NCBI GenBank assembly: GCA_002162765.1
Contig: MAAR01000005.1
Span: forward strand, 62,001-126,000
Reading direction: 5' to 3'
From: Flavobacteriales bacterium 34_180_T64
GTDB lineage: Bacteria > Bacteroidota > Bacteroidia > Flavobacteriales > Flavobacteriaceae
Length of the DNA: 64,000 nt
Shown piece after piece: positions 1 through 9,395 of the stretch. Under the pieces are notes generated by a model that worked only from the letters and a program-made list of their open reading frames with translations, ran no database searches and was not told the origin of the DNA. Positions within the stretch are counted from its first letter, which is position 1; each line of letters starts with the position of its first letter. Made by a program: the position numbers and the translations under genes.

Positions 1-104
1 AAACTGAAATTAAACAATTTGGGAAGTGTTTTGGAACTGATGATTTTAAGGAAGGCACTTCTGCATTTCTTGAAAAGCGTAAAGCAGATTTTCCAGGAAA
101 CTAA
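1..104 (+). CDS. Enoyl-CoA hydratase/crotonase family protein, C-terminal end only
   Basis: The reading frame that begins at base 3 is open to a TAA at 102-104 and gives about 33 residues ending in TSAFLEKRKADFPGN. This matches the usual C-terminus of crotonase-fold enzymes, where a Gly-x-x-AFLEKRKP-x-F stretch forms the last helix. Enzymes of this type hydrate enoyl-CoA or dehydrate 3-hydroxyacyl-CoA. The active site lies upstream of the window, so the substrate cannot be judged. The call rests on the tail motif alone. Confidence 0.72.
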   Translation, partial: TEIKQFGKCFGTDDFKEGTSAFLEKRKADFPGN

Positions 105-208
105 TTAACAATCTACATTCTGTAGCCATCAAGACTATAATTTAGTTTTTATTTTTATGATACTCTTTAAGAAAAGGGGTAACAATCATAATCTATAAAT
201 TAATTATA

Positions 209-1282
209 ATGAATTCCAAATCTATCATTAAAGGACGTGGAGCTCAAAGTCACGTACATAATCGTTTCTTTGAACTAAGCCATGAAATGAGAGATGATTT
301 TCTAGAGTATTGTTTAAAAGAAGGAGATACTCCTGAAAAACTTAAAACACAGTATCTCGAGGTATTCCCAAAGACTATTGTCAATAAAGTTACCAGTCCA
401 GATGTTGGAATGATGTATTCAATGAATCCTTATCAAGGTTGTGAGCATGGATGCGTATATTGCTATGCGCGCAATAGTCATGAATATTGGGGATTTAACG
501 CCGGATTAGAATTCGAAAACCGCATATTAATAAAAAGAAACGCTCCCTTATTGTTAGAGCAACATTTGAAAAAGAAATCGTGGAAAGCACAAACCATAGT
601 GTTATCTGGAAATACGGATTGCTATCAACCCGCTGAACGAAAATTTCAAATTACTAGACAATGTTTGGAAGTGTTTTTAAAATACAAACATCCTGTGGCG
701 ATCATAACAAAAAACGCCTTAGTTCTTCGTGATTTAGATCTTATTAAGTTATTGGCTGAAGATAATTTAATTAAGATATGTTTGTCCATAACATCTCTAT
801 CTGAAACCACGAGAAGACATCTTGAACCAAGAACAGCGTCAACTCTTAAACGATTAAAAACGGTGAGGACATTATCTGAAAATGGCATTCCCGTTAGTGT
901 AATGTTAGCTCCAATTATTCCTGCTATTAATAGTCATGAAATTCTGCCTTTGGCAAAAGCAATTTCAGAAGCTGGAGCATTGTCATTTGGTCATACAATT
1001 GTTCGATTAAATGGAGCAGTTGGTGCTATTTTTAGTGATTGGATTAGAAAAACAATGCCAGATAAAGCAGATAAAGTACTGCATCAAATAGAAGATTGCC
1101 ATGGTGGAAATTTAAATGATTCTCGATTTAAAACGCGTATGCGAGGAGAAGGAAAAATTGCAGAACAGATTAATATGATTGTTAAACTAGCGAGGCAGAA
1201 ATACTTTAATAACAAGGTTAAATCCAAACTCAATGTTGAACTACATGAACACTATAAAGATGGACAATTAAAGTTATTTTAA
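209..1282 (+). CDS. PA0069-like radical SAM protein
   Basis: The 357-residue protein has the radical SAM iron-sulfur motif CEHGCVYC at residues 78-85 (Cys78, Cys82, Cys85, CX3CX2C), preceded by MNPYQG, as in the PA0069/SplB-like branch of the superfamily. A later stretch LSGNTDCYQP fits the S-adenosylmethionine-binding half of the barrel. Members of the PA0069 family have no firmly assigned substrate. The ATG at 209 follows an A/T-rich leader. There is no partner gene: the next gene is on the other strand and only 24 bases separate the two stop codons. It lacks a C-terminal Cys-rich SPASM region, so it is not a typical sulfatase-maturing enzyme. Confidence 0.88.
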   Translation: MNSKSIIKGRGAQSHVHNRFFELSHEMRDDFLEYCLKEGDTPEKLKTQYLEVFPKTIVNKVTSPDVGMMYSMNPYQGCEHGCVYCYARNSHEYWGFNAGLEFENRILIKRNAPLLLEQHLKKKSWKAQTIVLSGNTDCYQPAERKFQITRQCLEVFLKYKHPVAIITKNALVLRDLDLIKLLAEDNLIKICLSITSLSETTRRHLEPRTASTLKRLKTVRTLSENGIPVSVMLAPIIPAINSHEILPLAKAISEAGALSFGHTIVRLNGAVGAIFSDWIRKTMPDKADKVLHQIEDCHGGNLNDSRFKTRMRGEGKIAEQINMIVKLARQKYFNNKVKSKLNVELHEHYKDGQLKLF

Positions 1283-1306
1283 CTACAGTTTAATTCCTGG
1301 TCCTAT

Positions 1307-1960
1307 TTATTTTTCACCATCCCATTCAGCATAAAATTGTTCGAGAAATTGCTCCATATAAACATGACGTTTCTCTGCAATTTGTTTGCCAGTTTTTGTG
1401 TTCATTCGATTTTTAAGCAGTAGTAATTTTTCGTAAAAATGGTTGATAGTTGGTGCCGAAGATGTCTTGTATTCGGCTTTACTCATATGAAGATTAGGTT
1501 TTATGGAAGGATCAAATAAAGCCCTGTTCTTAAATCCACCATAATTGAAGCATCTAGCAATTCCTATTGCACCAATAGCATCTAGACGGTCAGCATCCTG
1601 AATGACATCAAGTTCAAGCGATTTAAAATTTTGAGCTTCGTTTCCGCCTTTAAATGAAATGTTTTCAATAATTTTTATTACATGTTCAATAACATTCGAA
1701 TCCACGTTTAAGCTAAATAAGAATTCACGGGCTATTTTAGGACCAACAGTTTCATCGCCATTATGAAATTTACTATCCGCAATATCATGCAACAAAGCAC
1801 CAAGTGAAATGACAAACACATCAACTTGCTCCTTTTTAGAGATGAGTAAAGAATTATTAAACACCCTTAGGGTGTGAAACCAATCATGCCCTCCTTCTGC
1901 ATTGAGAAGTTGCTGTTTTACAAACGCTTTAGTTTTTATAATTTGATCTTCGGAAGTCAT
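1307..1960 (-). CDS. HD domain phosphohydrolase
   Basis: The 217-residue soluble protein carries the HD superfamily metal-binding pattern: H25 in HDWFH, the His-Asp pair H58-D59 in LLHDIADSKF, and a downstream Asp in QDADRLDA. This arrangement is that of YedJ-like HD hydrolases, metal-dependent phosphohydrolases acting on nucleotides or other phosphoesters. The substrate is not known for this subgroup. The ATG at 1960 begins MTSEDQ. It lies downstream of the desaturase gene on the same strand, but a strong hairpin between them suggests separate transcripts. Confidence 0.85.
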   Translation of the reverse strand: MTSEDQIIKTKAFVKQQLLNAEGGHDWFHTLRVFNNSLLISKKEQVDVFVISLGALLHDIADSKFHNGDETVGPKIAREFLFSLNVDSNVIEHVIKIIENISFKGGNEAQNFKSLELDVIQDADRLDAIGAIGIARCFNYGGFKNRALFDPSIKPNLHMSKAEYKTSSAPTINHFYEKLLLLKNRMNTKTGKQIAEKRHVYMEQFLEQFYAEWDGEK

Positions 1961-1969
1961 AGTCTAAAA

Positions 1970-2001
1970 ATGAAAATTCCTTTCAGGAGACGAAAGGAAT
2001 T
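1970..2001 (-). terminator. Hairpin terminator downstream of the desaturase gene
   Basis: A perfect 10-bp inverted repeat, AATTCCTTTC (1975-1984) and GAAAGGAATT (1992-2001), encloses a 7-base loop. Read on the minus strand it is followed by a T-rich run. It lies 8 bases beyond the stop of the desaturase gene and upstream of the HD gene. Confidence 0.6.
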
Positions 2002-2008
2002 AAGTTGT

Positions 2009-2998
2009 TTATTTTGAAACTGCAGGCTCTACCCACTTAAACTGAAATGAATTTTCAGGAATAGAAATTCGATCTGCTAAACGTATCATCCGTGAAGGAA
2101 GTTTTACAAGATAATCTCTGGCTTTTTCCGCTTCTTCATTAAGCCCATTAATATTCCCAAGATCCCAACGGACAACCAGTTTTTCTAGTATTTCAGCATA
2201 ATCTAAAGCCGTATAAACACCAATACGCTGTGCAGTATTGGAAAACTCTTCGAAGGCCGTTCCAATTTTTTCTCCAGATTCTCTTAAAAAATGAGCTGGC
2301 ATAGCAATTTTTCGTTTCATCATATAATGAAAAGCCATCATCATTTGATTCGGGTCTACTTCAAAGATGCGTTCAACAAATTCACTATATGCATGATGAT
2401 GACGCATTTCATCACCTGCAATAATTTTACACATTTTAGCCAAGCCCTTACTGCCATAATCTTTGGCTTGTTTAGCAACTCTATTATGTGAAATGTAAGT
2501 TGCTAATTCTTGGAAACTAGTGTATACAAAATTTTTATAAGGATCACGATCTGTTCCAATATCAAAGCCATCTGCAATTAGATATTGCGTAGTACGTTCA
2601 ATTTCTTTCATATTCACACGACCGGAAAGGTATAGGTATTTGTTAAGGACATCTCCATGACGATTTTCTTCAGCAGTCCAATGTCTAATCCATTTGGACC
2701 AACCATTTCGCTCAACCTGATCAATACCTTCAACATCCATTAACCAAGATTCGTAGCTTGGTAGCGCCTCCTCAGTAATCATGTCTCCAACTAAAACAAC
2801 CAATAAATCATAAGGAAGCTCTTTCGCTAGTTCACGAATTTCCCTCACTTCTTCAATAAATTTATCTCCTTCGGAGTTCGGTAGAAAATCACTAGGTTGC
2901 CAAATTTTTTCAATTGGAATTAGATATTTTTCTATTAGGGTGTCGACGTCTTTTTCCAGATGCTGCATCACTTCCAACCTCACATTTTTTAACGACAT
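2009..2998 (-). CDS. Acyl-ACP desaturase (soluble di-iron fatty acid desaturase)
   Basis: The 329-residue protein has the two iron ligand motifs of soluble acyl-carrier-protein desaturases: EENRH at 110-114 and DEMRH at 196-200, with further candidate Glu ligands in EEALPSYE and FQELAT. These enzymes insert a cis double bond into acyl-ACP using O2 and reduced ferredoxin, and so make membrane unsaturated fatty acids. No membrane segments are seen, as expected for the soluble class. The neighbouring acyltransferase gene, only 11 bases upstream, fits a joint role in phospholipid synthesis and the two are probably co-transcribed. Confidence 0.92.
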   Translation of the reverse strand: MSLKNVRLEVMQHLEKDVDTLIEKYLIPIEKIWQPSDFLPNSEGDKFIEEVREIRELAKELPYDLLVVLVGDMITEEALPSYESWLMDVEGIDQVERNGWSKWIRHWTAEENRHGDVLNKYLYLSGRVNMKEIERTTQYLIADGFDIGTDRDPYKNFVYTSFQELATYISHNRVAKQAKDYGSKGLAKMCKIIAGDEMRHHHAYSEFVERIFEVDPNQMMMAFHYMMKRKIAMPAHFLRESGEKIGTAFEEFSNTAQRIGVYTALDYAEILEKLVVRWDLGNINGLNEEAEKARDYLVKLPSRMIRLADRISIPENSFQFKWVEPAVSK

Positions 2999-3009
2999 TG
3001 ATTTACTAT

Positions 3010-3765
3010 TTAGGGATGAATATTTGAAGTAATCGTATGCTCTACATGACGAATTAATTCTTCTTTATCTACAAAGGTAGCTATTTTGATAGGCTGATGC
3101 ACAGTGAATTTTAAATGATTTCCAATTCCCAAAGGAAATTTGCCATATTGTAACATTTTCCAAGAATTATTGATGGTTATTGGGACGATGGTCGCTGATG
3201 GTATTTTTTTCATTAGGATTGCCAATCCTCGAGTTTGAAATGGTTTGGGTTCTCCATTTTCACTCCGTGTTCCTTCAGGAAATATAACGGCTGCGCGGTT
3301 ATTTTTTTCAATATATTCACTAAAGGATATAATTGCAGGTATGGCTTGTCTTGGATTTTTTCTGTCTATTAATACTGAACCACCATGTCTTAAATTATAC
3401 GATACGCTTGGAATGCCTTTTCCTAGTTCTTTCTTACTTATAAATTTAGTATGGTGTTTTCGCATGAACCACATAATAGGTGAAATGTCATACATACTCT
3501 GATGGTTAGCAACAATAATTAAAGGTTGATTAGTATCAATTACATGAGGATTTGTGAATGTAAAACGAGTCCCTAATAAATGAAGACAACGCACTAAACA
3601 CAATTGTAAATAATCGACACTAACCTTATGCGCTTTATATCCAAATACATTAAAACAAAACCATTGAATGGGATGAAATACCACTAAAGTTATTCCAAAA
3701 AAGATATAATATATAATGCTTATCGGGTAAGCTATAAATTTTCGCATTCGGTAAAAATAAGACAT
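3010..3765 (-). CDS. plsC: 1-acyl-sn-glycerol-3-phosphate acyltransferase (PlsC family)
   Basis: The protein has the four acyltransferase blocks of the PlsC family: the catalytic NHQSMYDI (HX4D), the middle GSVLIDRKN, the glycerophosphate-binding FPEGTRS, and the VPITI block. An N-terminal hydrophobic segment would anchor it to the inner membrane. The frame is open further upstream to a TTG at 3828, but that extension would run through the terminator hairpin of the preceding gene. The ATG at 3765, or the one at 3747, is therefore the likely start, giving about 251 residues. It would make phosphatidic acid from lysophosphatidic acid. Confidence 0.88.
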   Translation of the reverse strand: MSYFYRMRKFIAYPISIIYYIFFGITLVVFHPIQWFCFNVFGYKAHKVSVDYLQLCLVRCLHLLGTRFTFTNPHVIDTNQPLIIVANHQSMYDISPIMWFMRKHHTKFISKKELGKGIPSVSYNLRHGGSVLIDRKNPRQAIPAIISFSEYIEKNNRAAVIFPEGTRSENGEPKPFQTRGLAILMKKIPSATIVPITINNSWKMLQYGKFPLGIGNHLKFTVHQPIKIATFVDKEELIRHVEHTITSNIHP

Positions 3766-3800
3766 AAAAAAACCACGACATAATCGTGGTTTGTTTTTTT
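3766..3800 (-). terminator. Rho-independent terminator of the bacilliredoxin gene
   Basis: A perfect 8-bp stem AACCACGA (3771-3778) and TCGTGGTT (3784-3791), with a 5-base loop, is flanked by A runs on the plus strand. On the minus strand this is a hairpin followed by seven T residues. The T tract ends directly at the ATG of the acyltransferase gene, so terminator and next start are abutted. Confidence 0.78.
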
Positions 3801-3821
3801 GACTGTTATTAGAAATTGGTT

Positions 3822-4232
3822 TTAACAATGCTCATTGTACGCATCTATAAGGTTTTCGGCAATTAATTCTGCAGGACGTCCTTCAATATGATGACGTTCA
3901 AGCATATGCACTAATTCACCATCTTTAAACAAAGCCATACAAGGAGAGCTAGGAGGGAATGGAATCATATAGCCTCTTGCTTTATCTGTTGCTTCTCTAT
4001 CGACACCTGCAAATACAGTTACTAAGTTATTTGGGTGTTTCGTATTTTGTATACTCATTCTTGCTCCTGGACGTGCATTTGCTGCTGCACAACCACAAAC
4101 TGAATTTACAACTACAAGTGTTGTCCCTTCTTTTGCCAAAGCAGCATCGACAGCATCGGCTGTATGTAATTCTTCAAAACCAACATTGGTTAAATCTTCA
4201 CGCATTGGTTTTACTAATTCTGCTGGATACAT
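3822..4232 (-). CDS. BrxA/BrxB family bacilliredoxin
   Basis: The 136-residue protein shows the CGC redox motif at residues 46-48 in VNSVCGCAAANARPG, diagnostic for the YphP/YqiW (bacilliredoxin) family with a thioredoxin-like fold. In Firmicutes these remove bacillithiol from S-bacillithiolated proteins. In Bacteroidota the low-molecular-weight thiol partner is inferred rather than seen. The length is normal for the family. The gene stands alone, with its own strong terminator downstream. Confidence 0.92.
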   Translation of the reverse strand: MYPAELVKPMREDLTNVGFEELHTADAVDAALAKEGTTLVVVNSVCGCAAANARPGARMSIQNTKHPNNLVTVFAGVDREATDKARGYMIPFPPSSPCMALFKDGELVHMLERHHIEGRPAELIAENLIDAYNEHC

Positions 4233-4351
4233 ATATTTAAAATTTTATGTTATAATTATATTAGATTACAAAGATACCAATTGTGTAACAAAGTACATAT
4301 CATATCTACTAACAAATAGTATATTTACTTATAAATAAAATCAATAGTAAG

Positions 4352-5128
4352 ATGGGTTTTTCAAAATGGATAGGAGCGTCATTAGGATGGTCTTTCGGTG
4401 GACCAATTGGTGCAATAATTGGCTTGGCACTCGGGAGTGTAGTAGATTCGATGGCTGATGGTAAAAGCGATGTCTTTTTAGGACAGGGTCAAAAAGGAAC
4501 GAGAAGACAACAACCTAATTATAGAACACGGCAGCGTCCTCAAACAGAATCTGGTGATTTTGAGGTGAGTCTCCTCATTTTAGCATCCATAGTAATTAAA
4601 GCCGACGGGGTTCAAGATCAAAGAGAATTAGATTTTGTGCGTCAACAATTTGTCGGAATGTATGGTAAAGAACGGGCTAATCATGCCTTCAAACTTTTTA
4701 AGAACATCAATAAGCAAACTAATATTTCCACGCGCCAAGTTTGTCTTCAAATAAAGCAAATGATGGATCACCCTTCTAGACTTCAATTGTTGCATTTTTT
4801 ATTTGGAATTGCGAAGGCAGATGGCATGGTTACTAATGATGAGGTAAAACAGATTTATACTATTGCAGGTTATTTAGGGATAAGTCATCGTGATTATGAA
4901 AGTATTAAGGAGATGTTTTATAATAGTGAAGAACATGCTTATAAGATTTTAGAGATCGATAAAAGCGCTAGCGTTGATGCGATTAAAAAAGCCTATAGAA
5001 AGATGGCTAAGAAATATCATCCAGACAAGGTACTCCATTTAGGGAAAGAGCATCAAAAAGGTGCCGAAGAGAAATTTAGACAAGTTCAAGAGGCCTACGA
5101 ACAATTGCAAAAAGAACGCGGATTTTAA
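4352..5128 (+). CDS. TerB/DnaJ (DjlA-like) co-chaperone
   Basis: The 258-residue protein begins with a glycine-rich hydrophobic segment (residues 5-30, with [15 protein letters not shown]) typical of a glycine-zipper membrane region. It continues with a TerB-like helical domain (about 70-180) containing paired acidic [15 protein letters not shown] motifs. It ends with a J domain (about 194-258) whose HPD tripeptide in KKYHPDKV is intact. The order matches DjlA-like co-chaperones that stimulate DnaK at the membrane. The downstream zinc-finger gene starts 11 bases after the stop, so the two probably share a transcript. Confidence 0.85.
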   Translation: MGFSKWIGASLGWSFGGPIGAIIGLALGSVVDSMADGKSDVFLGQGQKGTRRQQPNYRTRQRPQTESGDFEVSLLILASIVIKADGVQDQRELDFVRQQFVGMYGKERANHAFKLFKNINKQTNISTRQVCLQIKQMMDHPSRLQLLHFLFGIAKADGMVTNDEVKQIYTIAGYLGISHRDYESIKEMFYNSEEHAYKILEIDKSASVDAIKKAYRKMAKKYHPDKVLHLGKEHQKGAEEKFRQVQEAYEQLQKERGF

Positions 5129-5139
5129 TTTAATTAAGG

Positions 5140-5463
5140 ATGAATAAAGACGAAATAAGGACGAAACTTTTGGAAGCTATTATTCAAACTGAAACATCTA
5201 TTCTCAATTATAAAGAATTAACGAAACCAATTGCACCAAACGACGCCATAGGAAGAGTTTCAAGAATGGATGCTATAAATAATAGAAGTGTCAATGAAGC
5301 TTCACTCAGACAGTCAGAAATTAAATTGGGTAATTTAAATCGAGTGCTCTCAAAACTCGAGGATTCTGATTTTGGAATCTGTTTAAAATGCAAACAAACT
5401 ATTCCTGTCGGAAGAATTTTAATTCGACCTCAAAGTTTATTATGTGTTAATTGTGCACAGTAA
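5140..5463 (+). CDS. TraR/DksA-type C4 zinc finger protein
   Basis: This 107-residue protein has a helical N-terminal half and a C-terminal zinc finger with Cys81, Cys84, Cys102 and Cys105 (CX2C-X17-CX2C), the TraR/DksA arrangement. DksA-type proteins bind in the secondary channel of RNA polymerase and tune transcription with ppGpp. Small Bacteroidota versions like this are not characterised, and whether it retains the coiled-coil tip acidic residues is unclear. It follows the TerB/DnaJ gene closely and converges with the metal permease gene, leaving only 2 bases between stops. Confidence 0.82.
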   Translation: MNKDEIRTKLLEAIIQTETSILNYKELTKPIAPNDAIGRVSRMDAINNRSVNEASLRQSEIKLGNLNRVLSKLEDSDFGICLKCKQTIPVGRILIRPQSLLCVNCAQ

Positions 5464-5465
5464 AT

Positions 5466-6626
5466 TTACCCTCTAAACAGGAAGAAATCATCTTTCATGC
5501 CTTCAATTTGTGAATCTTCGTTGGTTATAATATAATCGATAGCTAAAGACGTAAACTCGTCGCCTTTTTCAGTTAGTGAAACAATACTGTCATTAATAAT
5601 AATCATGTTATTTTTAAGAGCCAATTCTAAAACTGTTTTAGAGCGTACTTTTTGCCAATTTATATGTTCGTTGAGGTGATTTACATGGCGCTCTACTTCT
5701 TCATTATGATTTTTTAAATGGAGCAAAAAAGTAAGCAAAGAAACTTCGATTCGTTGCTGTTTTTCTTTATATAAAACGGCAATTACACCTTTGCTAGGTG
5801 CAAATAAATAAACTAAGAAAAATAATAACCCTAACACCGTAGTAATTGACCCTGCAATTGAAGCATCTAACCAATGTGCTACCCAGTAACCAGCAATTGC
5901 ACTAAACATACCAAATCCAATTGCAAGGCCTAACATTTTTTTCAAATCCGTTGTTAGTAAATATGCAGTTGCTGCAGGAGCAATCATTAAAGCAACCACC
6001 AATATTGCGCCTACGGCATCAAAAGCACCAACAGTTGTGATAGATGAGACAGACATTAACCCATAATGAATTATTGCTGGAGAAAATCCTAAAGACGCTG
6101 CCAATCCTTTATCAAATGTGCTTACTTTTAGTTCTTTAAAGAAGGCGAATAATAAGCTTACAGTTATCAATAAAATACTGCCAATTATCCATAATGATTT
6201 AGGTCCAACATCAACTCCAGAAATCATTAATCTGTCAAAAGGAGCGAATGCCAATTCTCCTAGTAATACGGCATCGACATCTAAATGAACATCATTCGCG
6301 TTTTTAGCAATTAGAATAACGCCAATACTAAAAAGGGCTGGAAACACCAATCCAATTGCCGTGTCTTCTTTAACCAATCCCGTTTTTTGAATATATTCAA
6401 CTAAAATAACGGTTATGATACCTGTCAAAGCAGCTAATAAAATTAGTATAGGTGAATTAAGATCATGGGTTATAAAGAATCCAATTACAATACCTGGTAA
6501 AATAGAATGACTAATAGCATCACTTATCATAGCCATTTTACGAAGTACTAAAAACGTTCCCGGAATGGCACAGGCGATGGCAACTAAACTCGCAATGAGC
6601 TGTATTTCAATTTGAGCGCTACTCAT
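5466..6626 (-). CDS. Metal ABC transporter permease (second of two), with C-terminal winged-helix-like extension
   Basis: This 386-residue integral membrane protein has eight or so hydrophobic segments and the ABC-3 family signature, including AISHSILPGIVIGF near residue 40 and the GLMSVSSITTVGAFD/AVGAILVVALMIAPA loop. Typical ABC-3 permeases of the ZnuB/MntD/TroC group are about 270-300 residues. Here an extra ~100 residues follow the last membrane segment and contain a soluble helical region ending in SLTEKGDEF, reminiscent of a winged-helix/DtxR-like fold. The start overlaps the preceding permease gene by 8 bases, showing translational coupling. It would form the channel with its sister protein. 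Confidence 0.87.
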   Translation of the reverse strand: MSSAQIEIQLIASLVAIACAIPGTFLVLRKMAMISDAISHSILPGIVIGFFITHDLNSPILILLAALTGIITVILVEYIQKTGLVKEDTAIGLVFPALFSIGVILIAKNANDVHLDVDAVLLGELAFAPFDRLMISGVDVGPKSLWIIGSILLITVSLLFAFFKELKVSTFDKGLAASLGFSPAIIHYGLMSVSSITTVGAFDAVGAILVVALMIAPAATAYLLTTDLKKMLGLAIGFGMFSAIAGYWVAHWLDASIAGSITTVLGLLFFLVYLFAPSKGVIAVLYKEKQQRIEVSLLTFLLHLKNHNEEVERHVNHLNEHINWQKVRSKTVLELALKNNMIIINDSIVSLTEKGDEFTSLAIDYIITNEDSQIEGMKDDFFLFRG

Positions 6627-7746
6627 CAGACTTAATTAATTGATTATATAAATTAGAAGCGGTTTTAAATCCTTCTTCAGTTAAACTCCACATGTTGCCC
6701 TGAAGCGTTACATATTGTTTGTCTACTAATTTCTTGAGTGTACCTTTGGTGTATCCTTGGAAATTATTTAAAATTTTGATCGTATGTGGATGAGATATGT
6801 TTTCGTGAGTTTCGGCAATATTATACATGAAAGCCAAGGTTTTGTGAAGTTCTAAATCACGACGATTTTTAATAAATCGAATTTGCTTAAATAAAAGTCC
6901 TCGACTTGGGGAAAATATAAATGAAAACACCACGAAAACTGCCGCGACTAGTACGATAACAGGACCAGTAGATAGATTGTTTTGGCTAGCGCTAATCGAT
7001 GTTCCTATTACTCCTGAAAACGCTCCAAAAATTGCAGCTAGAAACACCATTACAGCGAGGCTATTGGTCCATTGTCTGGCTGCTGCTGCTGGCGCTAATA
7101 GCATGGCACTCATTAATACAACACCTACCGTTTGAAGACCTAAAACTATCGCTAAGACAATAAAACTCGTAATGAGAATATCAATGAATTTTGTATTGAA
7201 TCCCAATGTTTTAGTGTAATCAGCATCAAATAATAAGATCTTAAATTCTTTCCAAAAAACAAGCATAACTAATAGACAAATGCCTGTAACAATAGACATC
7301 ATCCAAACATCACTTTCTACAAGCGTAGCTGCTTGGCCGAACAAATATTTATCAAGACCTGCTTGATTAGCATTCGGTTGTTTTTGAATAAAAGTTAACA
7401 ATAACATACCAAATCCAAAAAACAACGATAGTATTAATCCTAAGGCCGTATCTGATTTTAAATGTGTTTTTGTGATGATGCCTCTAATCCAAAAAGTTCC
7501 AATAAGACCACTAATTAATGCCCCTAAAAGTAAAGTGTTGCTATCTTTGGCTCCAGTAATAAGGAATGCTATCGCGATTCCTGGTAAGGCGGCATGGGAA
7601 ATAGCATCACCTAACAGACTTTGCTTTCTGAGTACGGCAAAACTTCCTAGCATTCCACAAACAGCGCCTAAAACGGCTGTTCCTAATGTGATTGTTCTTA
7701 ATGTGTAATCACTAAATACTAAATAAAAATACTCTTGAATGTCCAT
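6619..7746 (-). CDS. Metal ABC transporter permease (first of two), with C-terminal winged-helix-like extension
   Basis: This 375-residue membrane protein is of the same ABC-3 family as its neighbour, with the conserved AISHAALPGIAIAFLITG segment and the QTVGVVLMSAMLLAPAAAA loop. After the last membrane helix a soluble tail of about 90 residues contains HPHTIKILNNFQGYTKGTL and MWSLTEEGFKTA, a pattern like a winged-helix domain. Its stop overlaps the next permease start, and its ATG is immediately adjacent to the ATPase stop, so this is one transcript. It transports Mn2+, Fe2+ or Zn2+ across the inner membrane. Confidence 0.88.
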   Translation of the reverse strand: MDIQEYFYLVFSDYTLRTITLGTAVLGAVCGMLGSFAVLRKQSLLGDAISHAALPGIAIAFLITGAKDSNTLLLGALISGLIGTFWIRGIITKTHLKSDTALGLILSLFFGFGMLLLTFIQKQPNANQAGLDKYLFGQAATLVESDVWMMSIVTGICLLVMLVFWKEFKILLFDADYTKTLGFNTKFIDILITSFIVLAIVLGLQTVGVVLMSAMLLAPAAAARQWTNSLAVMVFLAAIFGAFSGVIGTSISASQNNLSTGPVIVLVAAVFVVFSFIFSPSRGLLFKQIRFIKNRRDLELHKTLAFMYNIAETHENISHPHTIKILNNFQGYTKGTLKKLVDKQYVTLQGNMWSLTEEGFKTASNLYNQLIKSDE

Positions 7747-8480
7747 TATTCTTGTATACTAACTTTGTAATTAATGCCGTAAGTTTTAGTTAAATTGTCA
7801 TCATTAAAGATGTCTTTAACAGGTCCAGTGGCTATTTTTTTTACGTTTAAAAAGGTGACCCAATCAAAATACTCAGGAACTGTTTGCAAATCGTGATGTA
7901 CGACAATTACTGTTTTACCAGCTTTACGCAATTCTTTTAAAATATTAATAATAGCAATTTCAGTTGTTGCATCCACACCTTGAAAAGGCTCATCCATAAA
8001 ATATATTGAAGCATTCTGAACAAGTGCTCTTGCTAAGAATATACGCTGCTGCTGTCCTCCTGAAAGTTGACTTATCTGTCTATTTTTGAATGGAAGCATG
8101 CCTACTTTTTCAAGCGCTTCTAGGGCTGCTTTTTTTTCTTTTTGACGTGGACGTTTAATCCAACCTAAACTTCCATAAGTACCCATCATGACAACATCTA
8201 AGGCTGTTGTGGGAAAATCCCAGTCTACACTTCCCTTCTGAGGAACATAAGCGACTAAGGAGCGTTGTTTTTCATAGGATTTCCCATAAATGCTAACGCT
8301 ACCTGCGATTGGTTTTAAGATGCCAAGAATAGATTTTATCAAGGTAGATTTTCCTGCGCCATTTGGACCAACAATAGCCATAAGAACACCTTCAGGAATT
8401 TCTAAATCAATATCCCAAAGTACAGGCTTGTAGTTGTAAGCCACAGTTAAATCGTCTATTTTAACAGCAATCTTTTCCAT
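7746..8480 (-). CDS. Metal ABC transporter ATP-binding protein
   Basis: The 244-residue ATPase has Walker [10 protein letters not shown] at 38-46, a Q-loop YVPQK, the signature LSGGQQQR near 139-146, Walker B IYFMDEPF, and the switch His in VVHHDLQ. The pattern is that of the ZnuC/MntB/TroB group. It powers metal import with the two permeases encoded immediately downstream. Its start codon shares a base with the stop region of the lipoprotein gene upstream, consistent with tight operon packing. Confidence 0.93.
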   Translation of the reverse strand: MEKIAVKIDDLTVAYNYKPVLWDIDLEIPEGVLMAIVGPNGAGKSTLIKSILGILKPIAGSVSIYGKSYEKQRSLVAYVPQKGSVDWDFPTTALDVVMMGTYGSLGWIKRPRQKEKKAALEALEKVGMLPFKNRQISQLSGGQQQRIFLARALVQNASIYFMDEPFQGVDATTEIAIINILKELRKAGKTVIVVHHDLQTVPEYFDWVTFLNVKKIATGPVKDIFNDDNLTKTYGINYKVSIQE

Positions 8481-9394
8481 TATTTCAAGGCATTAACAAT
8501 AGTATTTACATTATACTCAAACATCCCGATGTAGGTGCCTTCAATAGTCCCAGCATTTCCTAGAGCATCAGAATAAAGTGTGCCACCAATACTAACATCG
8601 TGGTTTTTTGATTTCACGGCTGCTTGCAAAGCTTCAATTGTACGTTTTGGAACTGAGCTTTCCACGAATATAGCTTTTACATTTTTTTCGATGATAAAAG
8701 CGGCTAGTTTCTGAACATCTTGAACTCCAGCTTCGGTTGCAGTAGATAATCCTTGTAGGCCGACTACTTCAAAACCATAATTTTTTCCGAAGTAATTAAA
8801 GGCATCATGAGCAGTAACCAAAATGCGTTGTTCTTCAGGTAACGCTTCAATGACACTAGAGATTTTATTTTCTAGATGAATCAATTTCGTGAGATATAAT
8901 TTTTCATTTTTAATATATAATTCTGAATTCGCAGGATCTTTTTTTGAAAGTACTTGAGTGACTTGATTGGCAAATTGCTTAAAATAATCAATATTAAACC
9001 ACACATGTGGGTCATAATTTGATGCGAAATAATCTGAACCTATTAATGTGTTTTTGTCTATAACATCTGCTAGAGCAATCGTATTGATGTTTTGAGATTG
9101 CATTTTTTCAAAAACTTCAACTAACTTCCCTTCCAGATGTAATCCATTATAAAATATGAGATCAGCATTGGCTAATTTTGAGACATCTCCTTCACTAGCT
9201 TTATAGAGATGTGGATCAACTCCGCTACCCATTAATCCTTGTAAGTTTATTTGATCACCGCCAATATTCTTAACCAAATCGGTAATCATAGAAGTTGTGG
9301 TAACCACATTTAATTTTCCGTTGTCAGGAGCGTCATTTTTACAGTTCAATAAAACCATAAAAACGAAGAGTATATATATGTTCTTTATCATCAT
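8480..9394 (-). CDS. Metal-binding lipoprotein of the ABC importer (ZnuA/TroA family)
   Basis: The 304-residue protein has a lipoprotein signal with the lipobox LLNC (Cys18). It carries the metal ligands of cluster A-I binding proteins: His in [13 protein letters not shown], His in DPHVWFN, His in [11 protein letters not shown], and a C-terminal acidic ligand near GTLYSDALG. The loop after the first His is not the long His-rich loop of zinc-specific ZnuA, which, with the DtxR-type regulator in the operon, favours manganese or iron. That specificity is inference. It would sit in the periplasm anchored to a membrane and deliver metal to the permease. Confidence 0.9.
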   Translation of the reverse strand: MMIKNIYILFVFMVLLNCKNDAPDNGKLNVVTTTSMITDLVKNIGGDQINLQGLMGSGVDPHLYKASEGDVSKLANADLIFYNGLHLEGKLVEVFEKMQSQNINTIALADVIDKNTLIGSDYFASNYDPHVWFNIDYFKQFANQVTQVLSKKDPANSELYIKNEKLYLTKLIHLENKISSVIEALPEEQRILVTAHDAFNYFGKNYGFEVVGLQGLSTATEAGVQDVQKLAAFIIEKNVKAIFVESSVPKRTIEALQAAVKSKNHDVSIGGTLYSDALGNAGTIEGTYIGMFEYNVNTIVNALK

Positions 9395-9395
9395 C

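Noticed and set aside
209..1282. Sulfatase-maturing enzyme for the island sulfatase
   Set aside because: The CX3CX2C context matches PA0069-like radical SAM proteins and there is no C-terminal Cys-rich SPASM region.
3959..4240. Leucine-rich frame on the plus strand opposite the bacilliredoxin gene
   Set aside because: It is a shadow of the real minus-strand gene, with low-complexity Leu content and no family features.
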